A stretch of 64,000 nucleotides of DNA from assembly GCA_002292265.1 (NCBI GenBank), contig DBBQ01000061.1, forward strand, positions 1 to 64,000. The letters are read 5' to 3'. The notes under the pieces are model-generated. The model ran no database searches, had not been told where the DNA came from, and worked only from the letters and a program-made list of their open reading frames with translations. Shown here piece after piece: positions 47,940 to 58,093 of the stretch; the first letter of the stretch is position 1, and every line of letters begins with the position of its first letter. Position numbers and translations under genes: made by a program. The DNA comes from Flavobacteriaceae bacterium UBA980 (lineage in GTDB: Bacteria; Bacteroidota; Bacteroidia; Flavobacteriales; Flavobacteriaceae).

Positions 47940-48161
47940 TTAAACCGAAAGCACTTTTAGAATTTCTTCCGCCTTTTCTTTTTCGTCAGGATGAACCCAG
48001 ATTTCTTGATCTCGTGAAAAAGAACCAAACCCAGCAAGACGAGCAGATTCTGCACGATCTTTAATTACAGGAATGATTTTAACTTCACTTAAAGCACTTA
48101 AAATTTTCAGGACCTGCATCTGCGGACCGACAAATAATTTTATGTAGGAAGTTTGGGACAT
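47940..48161 (-). CDS. DUF2007-type small protein
   Basis: A 73-residue soluble protein, beginning SYIKLFVGPQMQVLKILSALSEVKIIPVIKDRAESARLAGFG and ending in a helix rich in Lys and Glu. It resembles the DUF2007 putative signal-transducing domain. It is too short for any catalytic role to be read. It lies downstream of a two-helix membrane protein on the same strand, 13 bp away. Confidence 0.68.
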   Translation of the reverse strand: MSQTSYIKLFVGPQMQVLKILSALSEVKIIPVIKDRAESARLAGFGSFSRDQEIWVHPDEKEKAEEILKVLSV

Positions 48162-48174
48162 TGTGAATTTGTTT

Positions 48175-48855
48175 TTAGGCTTTATTGTAGCGATTGTTCC
48201 AAATCGCAGGGTTGAAGTTTTTCCCTAATGCAAAGCCAAAATACAGTACTACAGAGGCAACGGCTTTAAACATAAAGAACAACAACATCCAATAGGAAGA
48301 GCTGTCTGGGGTTCGTGTGAACAATCCCATGGGAGTCAATTCGGTTAGGATCCAACTGAAGGCAAAAACAGCCAACATCAAGTTCCATATATTCTTAAAG
48401 GGCCACATCAACACTTTACGCAAAGGATGTAAGTCATTTCCCCATTTGTAAACAAGGTAGTAATAGTCCTTGCCTAGAGGCACAAACAACAAAGGATCAT
48501 CAGTTTTTTCTAATCGGAAAAGCGCTGAAGGAGCCATAATTTTAAAAGAACCCAATTGGGTATCGTGTGCTGATTCCAAGGCTTGAATCGTGTCTAATGC
48601 TTCTTGGGGTAATTTATTTTTAAAATATTTAAGATCTAAAAAACGCAAACGGTAGTCAATACTCACTTTTTTGATCTGATCGAGGTGATAAATTTTGTCT
48701 GTAGCCAATAAATCAAAGTCAAATGCATTGAGGGATTTGATGTCTAATGATTTAATGAGTGAATCCAAATTGGATTCGTGCGCTTCTATAGTCAATTCAC
48801 GCGTTTTGGATAGTGCTTTTTCAATATTGGTTCTGGGTAGTAGATTCGCTTTCAT
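48175..48855 (-). CDS. hypothetical protein with two C-terminal membrane helices
   Basis: A 226-residue protein. The N-terminal two thirds is soluble and charged (ELTIEAHESNLDSLIKSLDIK). Two hydrophobic stretches follow at about residues 155-175 (NLMLAVFAFSWILTELTPMG) and 186-208 (WMLLFFMFKAVASVVLYFGFALG). There is no signal peptide. I do not recognise the family. The last third and total length recall small flavobacterial membrane proteins with an LDL/PDZ-like soluble domain, but nothing firm. Confidence 0.65.
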   Translation of the reverse strand: MKANLLPRTNIEKALSKTRELTIEAHESNLDSLIKSLDIKSLNAFDFDLLATDKIYHLDQIKKVSIDYRLRFLDLKYFKNKLPQEALDTIQALESAHDTQLGSFKIMAPSALFRLEKTDDPLLFVPLGKDYYYLVYKWGNDLHPLRKVLMWPFKNIWNLMLAVFAFSWILTELTPMGLFTRTPDSSSYWMLLFFMFKAVASVVLYFGFALGKNFNPAIWNNRYNKA

Positions 48856-48914
48856 AATTCCTTCACATTAGATAACAAAAATAGGAATTATTCAGTCAAA
48901 TCATAAAAAATCTG

Positions 48915-51323
48915 CTAACGTAATTCAGCTTTTAATTCTTTTGAGAAATTTTGCTGGAGTTTTTCCATGATTTTATCGACTTGTTTGTCTGTTAACGTCT
49001 TGTTTTTGTCTTGAAACGTAAAGCTGATTCCGTAAGACTTTTTGCCTTTGGGGAGGTTTTTTCCTTCGTAAACATCGAACAGTTGAACTGAAATAAGGAT
49101 TTTGCGTTCGGTGTTTAGAGCGATGGTTTTGATTGCTTCAAACGAGACTTCTTGGTCCAAAAGCAATGCAAAATCCCTTCTCATTTGGGGGAATTTAGCC
49201 ACTTCTTGGTAGTGTAAAGGCTGTTTATATGCATGTTGTGAGAGTGCGTTCCAATCCAATTCTGCGAGATAGACTTCCTGGTCAATTCCGTAAGTTTCAG
49301 TCAATGCTGCTCCTATCAGTCCAAACAGGCCAAAACTTCGCTTTTTATGCTGTAATTCAAAACACAAATCAAATTGAGGATGGGAGGTCTCTACAAATTC
49401 GAGGACATCGTATCCCAAGCTACTAAAAAGGTCGTGCAACACTCCCTTGCCATAGAAAAAGGAGTCTGGCGAGTTAGTCAGATCCCAATGGGCACGAAAG
49501 GGTACACCCGTTATTGCGAGGCTCAACCGTTTGGCTTCGACATAGGTTTCGTCCTTTTTTCCATAAATGTTTCCAAATTCAAAAAGCTTGAGCTCTTTGT
49601 TTTGACGATTCAAATTAAATGCAATCACTTCAAGAGCATTGGGAATGAGCGATTGTCGCAGTATGGACAATTCTTTACCCAGAGGATTTAATAAGCTTAC
49701 GGGTGCATAAAAGTCTGTTGCATTTTCGGGTCGGGTTAGAGAATTGTTCATCGTTTCCATAAAATCCTGACCCGTAAGTTTTTGAGCTACGGCCCCTTCC
49801 AGTTTGTAGTCGTCTTTCCAGCTGTAGGGAGGTTTTGCCTCATAGCGCAAAGGTCTGTCATCTAAGTTGTTATAGCCATACACTCTGAGTATTTCTTCAA
49901 TTACGTCTGCGGGGCGGGTCACATCTACGCGGTATCTCGGAACGGTCATTGCGATTCCTGTTTCGGAAACATTATTAATTTCCATTTCTAATGCATTCAA
50001 GATGGTATTCAGATGTTTTTCTTCTATGGATTGCCCAATTGTCTTTTCTAATTGTTCAAAAGAAAGAAAGACTTGAACGGCATCTTGTAAGGGTTTTCGG
50101 ACCTCTTGTATTTCACTTGAAATGGTCGCTCCGGCTAAATCTCGAATTAAAATCGCTGCGCGTTTTAAAGCCGTTATTCCAATTTCTGGATCGATCCCAC
50201 GCTCAAAGCGAAAGGATGCATCTGTATTGAGATTGTGACGCTTGGCGGTTTTGCGAATACTGACCGGGTCAAAATAGGCACTTTCTAAAAATACGGTGGT
50301 CGTTTGATCTGTTACTCCGGAATCTGTTCCTCCAAAAACTCCTGCTATACAGTGGGCTTTTTCACTGTCGCAGATCATTAGATCTTCTCCACTCAATTTG
50401 CGTTCCACCTCATCCAAGGTGGTGAATTTTGTTTTTTCAGCACAGGTTTTTACATGTACATCGCCCTGAAGTTTTTCCGCGTCAAAGGCATGTAAGGGTT
50501 GTCCCAATTCGTGTAAGACATAATTGGTAATATCCACAACATTGTTTTTTGGAGTAATCCCGATCGCTTTCAAACGATTTTGCAGCCAAGCGGGGGAAGG
50601 TGCTATTTGTACCTCAGTAAGGGTAAGACCGTAATACTGGGTACATTGTTCTTCGTCTTCCACGTGAACTGGAATCGTTCTTTGGGTATTGTCCACGTGA
50701 AATGAGGACGTTTCAGGAAACCTCCATTCATGGGGGATTTCTTTTAACAAACATACTGCTCTGAGGTCTCGTGCTACACCCATATGGCTCATGGCATCAG
50801 CTCTGTTGGGAGTCAACCCAATTTCAAATACAACGTCTTGTTCAATATCAAATAGTTCTGCAGCAGGAGTTCCTACTTTTGCAGATGCCTCTAAGACCAT
50901 AATCCCATCGTGAGCTTCTCCCAAGTCAAGTTCATCCTCAGCACAAATCATTCCTTCGCTAACTTCTCCCCGAATTTTTCCTTTTTTGATTTTGAGTTGT
51001 GAACCGTCAAACAGGTTCAGTGTCGTTCCTATCGTGGCTACTAGCACCTTTTGCCCTTGAGCTACATTGGGTGCACCACAAACTATGGAAAGGTTGTCTC
51101 CGGTTCCAATGTTTACCTCTGTGAGTTTTAGACGGTCGGCATTGGGATGTTGAACACAACTTAAGACTTCGCCTACCACGACTCCCTGGAGGCCTCCTTT
51201 TATGCTTTCATAAGTTTCGGTTCCTTCTACTTCAAGACCTAAATCTGTCAATAAAACCGAGAGCTCTTCTACAGATAGATTTATTTTGATAAATTGCTGT
51301 AACCAGTTGTGGGATATTTTCAA
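48915..51323 (-). CDS. pheT: phenylalanine-tRNA ligase beta subunit, TTG start
   Basis: An 802-residue PheT that charges tRNA-Phe with PheS, which is not in this window. The chain begins LKISHNWLQQFIKINLSVEELSVLLTDLGLEVEG, the family's usual MKIS-N-W-L start, here with a TTG in place of ATG at 51323. The tRNA-binding domain (VVGEVLSCVQHPNADRLKLTEVNIG), B3/B4 editing domain, B5 region and the C-terminal FDX-ACB domain (KKSYGISFTFQDKNKTLTDKQVDKIMEKL) are all present. The open frame starts 28 codons earlier at 51407, but those residues overlap recG and are not part of the family. Confidence 0.93.
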   Translation of the reverse strand: MKISHNWLQQFIKINLSVEELSVLLTDLGLEVEGTETYESIKGGLQGVVVGEVLSCVQHPNADRLKLTEVNIGTGDNLSIVCGAPNVAQGQKVLVATIGTTLNLFDGSQLKIKKGKIRGEVSEGMICAEDELDLGEAHDGIMVLEASAKVGTPAAELFDIEQDVVFEIGLTPNRADAMSHMGVARDLRAVCLLKEIPHEWRFPETSSFHVDNTQRTIPVHVEDEEQCTQYYGLTLTEVQIAPSPAWLQNRLKAIGITPKNNVVDITNYVLHELGQPLHAFDAEKLQGDVHVKTCAEKTKFTTLDEVERKLSGEDLMICDSEKAHCIAGVFGGTDSGVTDQTTTVFLESAYFDPVSIRKTAKRHNLNTDASFRFERGIDPEIGITALKRAAILIRDLAGATISSEIQEVRKPLQDAVQVFLSFEQLEKTIGQSIEEKHLNTILNALEMEINNVSETGIAMTVPRYRVDVTRPADVIEEILRVYGYNNLDDRPLRYEAKPPYSWKDDYKLEGAVAQKLTGQDFMETMNNSLTRPENATDFYAPVSLLNPLGKELSILRQSLIPNALEVIAFNLNRQNKELKLFEFGNIYGKKDETYVEAKRLSLAITGVPFRAHWDLTNSPDSFFYGKGVLHDLFSSLGYDVLEFVETSHPQFDLCFELQHKKRSFGLFGLIGAALTETYGIDQEVYLAELDWNALSQHAYKQPLHYQEVAKFPQMRRDFALLLDQEVSFEAIKTIALNTERKILISVQLFDVYEGKNLPKGKKSYGISFTFQDKNKTLTDKQVDKIMEKLQQNFSKELKAELR

Positions 51324-51375
51324 AGAATGCGTATTTAATTGTCGAATGCAAATATAAGAATCTCTTTGCCCATTT

Positions 51376-53475
51376 TTAACTAATGAAATTCCAAATGTTT
51401 GAATCAAAACGAAGTGCTGCTAGTGTTCGTTTAATGATTTGATGTTCAGCTTGTTTGAGTTCAGGGTCTTGTTTTAAAATTTGTTGCGCGGTATCTCTTG
51501 CGGCTTTGAGTAAAGTAGAATCCTTGATCACATCAGCAATTTTTAGCTGTAAAACACCGCTTTGCTGGGTACCCATTAGATTCCCAGGACCCCGAAGTCG
51601 CAGATCAGCTTCTGCAATTTCAAACCCATCCGAACTGTTTACCATAGTTTGCAAGCGTGTTTTTCCTTCTTCGGAAAGCTTGGAACCACTCATTAAAATA
51701 CAATAGCTCTGCGAGGCTCCCCTTCCTACACGACCTCGGAGCTGATGGAGCTGCGACAGACCAAACCGCTCAGCACTTTCAATAATCATTACAGAGGCAT
51801 TGGGCACATTAACCCCCACTTCTATAACCGTCGTGGCGACCATAATCTGTGTTTTTCCTTCTGCGAAACGTTCCATCTCATAGGCTTTGTCTTCCGATTT
51901 CATCTGTCCGTGAAGAATACTGACTTGATACTGGGGAGGCGGAAAGCTTCGGGTAATGCTTTCATAACCGTCCATCAGATCTTTATAATCCAGTTTTTCA
52001 GACTCTTGAATTAGCGGATAAACTACATATACTTGTCGCCCCTCCTGTATCTGTTCTTTGATAAATGCAAAAACGGCTAAGCGTTTACTTTCAAACCGAT
52101 GACTGGTTTTTACAGGCTTCCGTCCAGGGGGTAATTCATCAATTACGGAAAGGTCTAAATCTCCGTAAATACTCATTGCTAGCGTTCTGGGGATAGGTGT
52201 GGCGGTCATCACTAAAACGTGCGGTGGAATTTCGTTTTTAGCCCACAGCTTAGCGCGCTGTGCCACCCCAAAACGGTGTTGTTCGTCTATGATGGCAAGA
52301 CCTAAATTCTTAAACTGTACCTTTTCTTCAAAGACAGCATGGGTTCCAATCAGGATGTTAAAGGTTCCTGTTTCTAGAGCCTCGAAAAGAGGCTTGCGCT
52401 CTTTGGCTTTGGTGCTTCCAGTGAGCAATGCAATTTGAACCCCTGTTCCGTGGAGCAAGCTAGATAGAGATTGATAATGTTGTTGCGCCAAGATTTCCGT
52501 TGGAGCGACTAAACAGGCTTGAAATTGATTGTCGATGGCGATCAGCATACTGAGGAGCGCCACGATTGTTTTACCTGAACCCACATCGCCTTGCAAAAGA
52601 CGATTCATTTGTCTTCCCGATCCTAAATCCATTCGAATTTCCTTGACGACTCGTTTTTGCGCTTGGGTAAGGGGAAAGGGAAGATGTTCCTTAAAAAAAG
52701 TGTGAAACGCACTGCCTACCTCAGAAAAAGTAAACCCTTTGATCTTCTTTTTTCGCTGGAGGTTCTTTAATATCAGTTGCATTTGAAGGTAAAAAAACTC
52801 TTCGAACTTAAGTCGGGCTTGCGCACGGCTCAGATCGTACTGGGTAGTGGGGTAATGCACTTCTTTTAAGGCCTTTTCTTTGGCGATCAGTTTGTAATGA
52901 TCCAAAAGATAGGGGGGGAGTGTTTCGGAAAATGGAGTGCCTCCCCTTTCGATAAGATGGGCAACTAATTTCTGAATGACCCGCTGGGAAATTCCTTTGT
53001 TGATTAATTTTTCAGTAGAAGGGTAAATCGGATAAAAGGCGGCTTTTACGCCTTTTTGAAAGTTTTCTTCCAATTCCATTTCGGGATGTGGCATGCTTGC
53101 CTTTCCTTTAAACCAATTCAATCTGCCAAAAATCACATATGGCTGATTCAATTTTAAACTTTCTCGAATCCACTGATATCCTCGAAACCAAACCAACTCC
53201 ATGGCTCCCGTTGCATCCTCAAACTGGGCCACCATTCGCTTGCCTCGTTTTTGTGAGACATACTCGATTTGGGTAATTTTACCTTTGATCTGTACTTCAG
53301 AATTGTTTTGTGGTAATTGGTTGATCGGATAAAATTGACTGCGATCAATGTAGCGGTTGGGGAAAAAGTGAAGTAAGTCCTCAAAGGTGCGGATGTTGAG
53401 CTCTTCTTTTAACAAACGGGCACGTTCGGGTCCTACTCCTTTTAGGTATTCGATTCCCGTTTGCATTTCACCCAT
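51376..53475 (-). CDS. recG: ATP-dependent DNA helicase RecG
   Basis: A 699-residue branch-migration helicase for replication-fork repair. The N-terminal wedge/OB domain begins IEYLKGVGPERARLLKEEL; the helicase core has Walker A LLQGDVGSGKTIVALL, the DEAH-type box AIIDEQHRFGVAQR, and motif VI RGRVGRGASQSYC. The family-specific LRGPGNLMGTQQSG is close to the C-terminus. The gene precedes pheT on the minus strand. The start MGEMQTGIEYLK could also be the ATG three codons in. Confidence 0.96.
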   Translation of the reverse strand: MGEMQTGIEYLKGVGPERARLLKEELNIRTFEDLLHFFPNRYIDRSQFYPINQLPQNNSEVQIKGKITQIEYVSQKRGKRMVAQFEDATGAMELVWFRGYQWIRESLKLNQPYVIFGRLNWFKGKASMPHPEMELEENFQKGVKAAFYPIYPSTEKLINKGISQRVIQKLVAHLIERGGTPFSETLPPYLLDHYKLIAKEKALKEVHYPTTQYDLSRAQARLKFEEFFYLQMQLILKNLQRKKKIKGFTFSEVGSAFHTFFKEHLPFPLTQAQKRVVKEIRMDLGSGRQMNRLLQGDVGSGKTIVALLSMLIAIDNQFQACLVAPTEILAQQHYQSLSSLLHGTGVQIALLTGSTKAKERKPLFEALETGTFNILIGTHAVFEEKVQFKNLGLAIIDEQHRFGVAQRAKLWAKNEIPPHVLVMTATPIPRTLAMSIYGDLDLSVIDELPPGRKPVKTSHRFESKRLAVFAFIKEQIQEGRQVYVVYPLIQESEKLDYKDLMDGYESITRSFPPPQYQVSILHGQMKSEDKAYEMERFAEGKTQIMVATTVIEVGVNVPNASVMIIESAERFGLSQLHQLRGRVGRGASQSYCILMSGSKLSEEGKTRLQTMVNSSDGFEIAEADLRLRGPGNLMGTQQSGVLQLKIADVIKDSTLLKAARDTAQQILKQDPELKQAEHQIIKRTLAALRFDSNIWNFIS

Positions 53476-53543
53476 TGCTCGACTTTATTTTTTTATCCGT
53501 TATAAAGCATGTAAATTTAACAAGTAATCCCAAATAAGAATCT

Positions 53544-54440
53544 ATGCGAGCACTGGTAATTTCAGGCGGAGGAAGTAAAGGCGCATTTGCTGGGGGTGTC
53601 GCCCATCATCTAATCGAAGAGGCAGGGTGGAAGTACGACCTTTATTTAGGTACTTCTACAGGGAGTCTTTTGGTAACCCACCTTGCAGCTGGAGCACTGG
53701 AGGAAATCAAACACGCTTTTACGAATGTCAACCAAACTTCCATTTTTTCGAACAACCCCTTTATTGTCAAACAGAAAGGAAAAATCAACCGCATTAAAAT
53801 CAATCATTTTAATGTTTTAAAGAATTTCCTCAAAGGCAAAAAAACCTTTGGAGAAAGTCAAAATTTGCGCACTTTGATCGGTCAACAAATCACTCCTAGT
53901 CTCTTTAAATCGGTTAAAAAACAACATCGGGAAGTCATCATTTGTGTGTCTAATTTTACCTTAAACGAGATCGAATACAAAGCCCTATCAGAATGTTCTT
54001 ATTCCGATTTTTTGGATTGGATTTGGATTTCCTGCAATTATGTTCCGTTTATGAGTTTGGTAATAAAAAACAGACAGGAATACGCCGATGGAGGCTTTGG
54101 GTGCATCATTGCCATAGAAGAAGCCATTCGCAGGGGAGCCACCGAAGTGGATGCCATTATGCTCAGCACAGAGGTTCAATTGGTCAATAGAATGCGGTCG
54201 CGTAACGCTTTTGATTTGTTGTTGTCCACCTTAGATTTTATGGGAGATCAAATTACACAGGACAACCTCAAAGTGGGAAATTTGTTGGCGACTCAAAAAA
54301 ACATTAAACTCCAAACCTTTTTCACGCCTCGAGTACTGACCACCCAATCACTAGTTTTTAACAAAGAAGAAATGGAGCAGTGGTGGCAGGAAGGCCTTGA
54401 CTTCGCCGCAACGCTTCTTAGTTCAAAAAGTCAAGACTGA
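53544..54440 (+). CDS. patatin-like phospholipase family protein
   Basis: A 298-residue patatin-fold hydrolase. The oxyanion loop is ISGGGSKGAFAGGVAHHL, the nucleophile motif GTSTGS (G-x-S-x-G) and the dyad aspartate in EYADGGFGC. There is no signal peptide, so it is cytoplasmic or membrane-associated. It likely cleaves acyl esters of lipids; the substrate is unknown. Its last 23 bp overlap the convergent M20 hydrolase gene. Confidence 0.9.
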   Translation: MRALVISGGGSKGAFAGGVAHHLIEEAGWKYDLYLGTSTGSLLVTHLAAGALEEIKHAFTNVNQTSIFSNNPFIVKQKGKINRIKINHFNVLKNFLKGKKTFGESQNLRTLIGQQITPSLFKSVKKQHREVIICVSNFTLNEIEYKALSECSYSDFLDWIWISCNYVPFMSLVIKNRQEYADGGFGCIIAIEEAIRRGATEVDAIMLSTEVQLVNRMRSRNAFDLLLSTLDFMGDQITQDNLKVGNLLATQKNIKLQTFFTPRVLTTQSLVFNKEEMEQWWQEGLDFAATLLSSKSQD

Positions 54441-55683
54441 GTTGCACCATCGCTTTAACTCCATAAATGAGTCCGGCATCATCCACCAAAAACTCTGGGG
54501 TGTGATGAGAGGGTGCCTCCTCAGGGGTGTTTCCTTGAATTAGACCTCCTAGATAAAAATAAAACCCGGGGACTTTCTCTTGAAATGCAGAAAAATCCTC
54601 AGCACCAGTCACCGCTCGCATTTCAACCACCTGGTCTTCACCAAGGGCCTTTTTAAGGCTTTTAACAGCTGTTTGGGTTAGTGCTGGATCATTGTAAGTC
54701 AAAGCTGCAGTTTCGGAGATGTTCACAGTAGCAGATCCCCCATAGGCAGCAGCGATTTGTGGAACCAGCTCGTTCATTCGCCTGAGGATAAGTTGTTTCA
54801 TATCTTCATCTAAGGTACGCACCGTTCCCACCATCCGAGCACTTTTCGGTATGATGTTAAATCGAATTCCAGAATGAATGGAACCCACAGAAATAACTGC
54901 ACCTTCTTTGGTCAATTTTGAATTTCTGCTGATGATAGTCTGCAGACCATCTATAATTTTTGCAGAAATAAGAATGGGATCTACCGCCATCCAGGGTTCG
55001 GAGCCGTGGGCCTGTTTTCCTTGAACCTCGATGACAAAGCGTTGTGCTGCAGCCATAATTCCTTTGGACTTATACTTTACCTGACCCACTGTCGTGGCAG
55101 AGTTGATGTGCAATCCATAGATAGCATCTACTTTGGGGTTTTCTAAAACTCCTTCTTCAACCATCAAACGGGCTCCTCCCTTTTCACCTTGTGGGGGCCC
55201 TTCTTCAGCAGGTTGAAAAATAAACTTTACAGCTCCAGCAAAATCATTGTTTTGGGCTAAATATTCTGCAACTCCCATCAGTATAGCAACATGGGTGTCG
55301 TGACCACAGGCGTGCATGACTCCTGTTTCTTGGCCTGAAAAAGTAGCTTTTACCTTTGAACGATAAGGTAAATCGTTTTGTTCGGAAACGGGCAACGCAT
55401 CCATATCGGCTCGAAGTGCCAAGGTCTTACCGGGTCTTTTTCCTTTCAATAGTCCTACCACACCGGTATGGGCAATACCAGTTTGCACATCGATACCTAG
55501 ACTGCGTAAATGAGCAGCAATTTTCTCTGCAGTTTTAAATTCCCGGTTGGATAATTCTGGATTTTGGTGAATTTCTTGTCGCCATTGAATGACTTTGTTT
55601 TCGAGTTGGCTACTGATTTTTTGAGCGGTCAATCCCGCTCCAAGTAGAAGGAACGCTACGAGGTATAAAATTGAATTTTTCAT
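54418..55683 (-). CDS. exported M20-family amidohydrolase (hippurate/IAA-amino-acid type)
   Basis: A 421-residue metallohydrolase with a signal peptide (ILYLVAFLLLGAGLTAQK). The M20D pattern is clear: WRQEIHQNPELSNREFKTAEKI, RADMDALPVSEQNDLPYRSK, the metal site MHACGHDTHVAILMGVAEYL and PAEEGPPQGEKGGARLMVEEG. A dimerisation domain lies at about 215-330, and VTGAEDFSAFQEKVPGFYFYLGG follows. It would hydrolyse N-acyl amino acids or small peptides in the periplasm. Single gene, divergent from the UvrD-type helicase. Confidence 0.92.
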   Translation of the reverse strand: MKNSILYLVAFLLLGAGLTAQKISSQLENKVIQWRQEIHQNPELSNREFKTAEKIAAHLRSLGIDVQTGIAHTGVVGLLKGKRPGKTLALRADMDALPVSEQNDLPYRSKVKATFSGQETGVMHACGHDTHVAILMGVAEYLAQNNDFAGAVKFIFQPAEEGPPQGEKGGARLMVEEGVLENPKVDAIYGLHINSATTVGQVKYKSKGIMAAAQRFVIEVQGKQAHGSEPWMAVDPILISAKIIDGLQTIISRNSKLTKEGAVISVGSIHSGIRFNIIPKSARMVGTVRTLDEDMKQLILRRMNELVPQIAAAYGGSATVNISETAALTYNDPALTQTAVKSLKKALGEDQVVEMRAVTGAEDFSAFQEKVPGFYFYLGGLIQGNTPEEAPSHHTPEFLVDDAGLIYGVKAMVQLSLDFLN

Positions 55684-55756
55684 GTTGTTTTTTGATGAAG
55701 TTGTGAAGATACAATGTTTATAATTAAAGTTTAAAATTCTGGACTAAAGAGCAGAA

Positions 55757-58093
55757 ATGGCTAATTTTAATCACAATATGAAAGAGGAACTCACCACCTA
55801 TTTAAACTCCTTAAACCAAGCACAACGAGCACCTACTTTACACAAAGAAGGTCCTTTAATAGTCATTGCCGGTGCAGGCTCGGGGAAAACTCGGGTATTG
55901 ACCTATCGCATCGCTTATCTAATGTCACAAAGGGTGGATCCTTTTTCCATTTTGGCATTGACTTTTACCAATAAAGCCGCCAGAGAAATGAAAACCCGAA
56001 TTGGGGAATTGGTAGGAGAGAGCGAGTCAAAAAATCTGTGGATGGGAACCTTCCACTCTGTTTTTGCTCGGATTCTGAGATCAGAGGCAGACAAGCTGGG
56101 ATTTCCCTCCAATTTCACCATTTATGATACTCAAGATTCTGACCGATTGATTTCGTCGATTATCAAAGAGATGGGGTTGGACAAGGATATCTACAAATAC
56201 AAACAAATACGAAGTCGAATTTCTGCTTTTAAAAACAGTTTAATTACTGTTAAGGCGTATTACAACAATCCAGAATTACAAGAAGCCGATGTGATGTCCC
56301 GTCGTCCAGAAATGGGGGCCATTTACAAAGAGTATGTAGAACGTTGCTTTAAAGCGGGAGCTATGGATTTTGACGATTTGTTGTTGCGCACCAATGAATT
56401 GCTCAACCGCTATCCCGACGTACTCGCCAAATATCAGGAGCGCTTTCGTTATATATTAGTAGATGAGTACCAAGACACCAATCACTCGCAATACCTCATT
56501 GTCAGAGCGCTCTCGGATCGATATCAAAACATCTGTGTAGTAGGTGATGACGCACAGAGTATTTACGCCTTTCGAGGGGCCAACATCAACAATATTTTAA
56601 ATTTTCAAAAAGACTATCCCGAGGTTGCCTTGTATCGGTTGGAGCAAAATTACCGATCTACGAAGACCATAGTGAATGCGGCAAATTCCATTATCAGTCA
56701 CAATAAAAATAAGATTGATAAAGAGGTATGGACGTCAAATGATCAGGGTGCGCCCATTCAAGTCAATCGATTGGCAACCGATGCAGAAGAAGGACGCCAT
56801 GTGGCTTCCAGTATTTTTGAGTACAAGATGCAAGAACAGCGGAAGAATTCAGATTTTGCCATATTGTATCGGACCAATGCTCAGTCTCGAGCCATGGAAG
56901 ATGCCTTGCGAAAGCGGGATATTCCCTACCGAATCTATGGGGGATTGTCGTTTTATCAACGCAAGGAAATCAAGGATGTACTCGCATATTTACGATTGAT
57001 TGTCAATCCCAAAGACGAGGAAAGTTTGAAACGAGTGATCAATTATCCCCCCAGAGGAATCGGACAAACTACGGTGGATAAACTGGTTGTAGCTTCTAAA
57101 AATTACAATCTTTCATTGTTGGAAACCATAGAGCGTTCCCAAGAAATCGGTTTGCCTGTCAACTCGGGAACACTGACCAAACTCAATAATTTTGCGACCT
57201 TGATTCAACGTTTTCAAATTGAAAACGAGGGATTAAACGCTTTTGAGATTACGGATCTGGTCACCAAAAAAATCGGTTTGGTTCAAGAACTCAAAAAAGA
57301 CGCCACTCCAGAGGGAGTAGCACGGATAGAAAATATTGAAGAACTGCTTAACGGTATCCGAGACTTTACCGAAGGTCAAGTAGAGCTAGCAGATGCGACA
57401 GGCAGCCTAGCTGAGTTTTTAGAAGACGTAGCATTGGCTACCGATGCAGACAAAGACAATGATCCCAACAGCGATCGAGTTTCACTGATGACCATCCATT
57501 TGGCAAAAGGTCTGGAATTTCCCAATGTCTTTATTGTGGGCTTGGAAGAAGATTTATTCCCTTCCGCAATGAGCTTGAATACCCGTTCAGAATTGGAAGA
57601 AGAACGACGTTTGTTTTATGTAGCATTAACACGAGCGGAGGAACGGGCTTTTCTTTCCTATACACTATCGCGTTATCGCTGGGGAAAACTGATCGACGCA
57701 GAACCCAGTCGGTTTATAGAGGAAATTGATCCGCAGTATGTAAATCACATCAAACCCAAGGAAGACTATCAGTTTAAACCCTTGATTAACACTTCTATTT
57801 TTGGGGAACCTGCCGCTGTACCTCAAAAACCCAAAACAAAGGAGAAAACCATTTCTAGTCCTACGCCTTCTCAACTGATGAAGCTTCGAAAAATCGAAAG
57901 CTCTGCTAGTACAAGCTCTTCAGAAGAAACCTTAAACCTTGAAATTGGAATGGAGGTAGAACACGCACGCTTTGGAAATGGAGTGGTGCAAAACATTGAG
58001 GGGAAAGGGAATGATCGCAAGGCGGTGATCGCATTTAAAGGATTTGGAACGAAAAATCTCCTCTTGCGTTTTGCCAAACTCAGAATCAAATAA
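55757..58093 (+). CDS. UvrD/PcrA-type superfamily 1 DNA helicase
   Basis: A 778-residue SF1 helicase. Motif I is IAGAGSGKTRVLTYRIAYL, followed by LTFTNKAAREMKTRI, the DEYQDTN box (motif II), VVGDDAQSIYAFRGA (motif III), LEQNYRST, and the C-terminal TIHLAKGLEFPNVFIVGLEEDLFP and EERRLFYVALTRAEE. It ends in a short KOW-like domain (EIGMEVEHARFGNGVVQNIEGKG), as in PcrA. It works in nucleotide-excision and replication repair. The start at 55757 (MANFNHNMK) may be replaced by the ATG at 55778. The stop overlaps the next start (TAATGG). Confidence 0.94.
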   Translation: MANFNHNMKEELTTYLNSLNQAQRAPTLHKEGPLIVIAGAGSGKTRVLTYRIAYLMSQRVDPFSILALTFTNKAAREMKTRIGELVGESESKNLWMGTFHSVFARILRSEADKLGFPSNFTIYDTQDSDRLISSIIKEMGLDKDIYKYKQIRSRISAFKNSLITVKAYYNNPELQEADVMSRRPEMGAIYKEYVERCFKAGAMDFDDLLLRTNELLNRYPDVLAKYQERFRYILVDEYQDTNHSQYLIVRALSDRYQNICVVGDDAQSIYAFRGANINNILNFQKDYPEVALYRLEQNYRSTKTIVNAANSIISHNKNKIDKEVWTSNDQGAPIQVNRLATDAEEGRHVASSIFEYKMQEQRKNSDFAILYRTNAQSRAMEDALRKRDIPYRIYGGLSFYQRKEIKDVLAYLRLIVNPKDEESLKRVINYPPRGIGQTTVDKLVVASKNYNLSLLETIERSQEIGLPVNSGTLTKLNNFATLIQRFQIENEGLNAFEITDLVTKKIGLVQELKKDATPEGVARIENIEELLNGIRDFTEGQVELADATGSLAEFLEDVALATDADKDNDPNSDRVSLMTIHLAKGLEFPNVFIVGLEEDLFPSAMSLNTRSELEEERRLFYVALTRAEERAFLSYTLSRYRWGKLIDAEPSRFIEEIDPQYVNHIKPKEDYQFKPLINTSIFGEPAAVPQKPKTKEKTISSPTPSQLMKLRKIESSASTSSSEETLNLEIGMEVEHARFGNGVVQNIEGKGNDRKAVIAFKGFGTKNLLLRFAKLRIK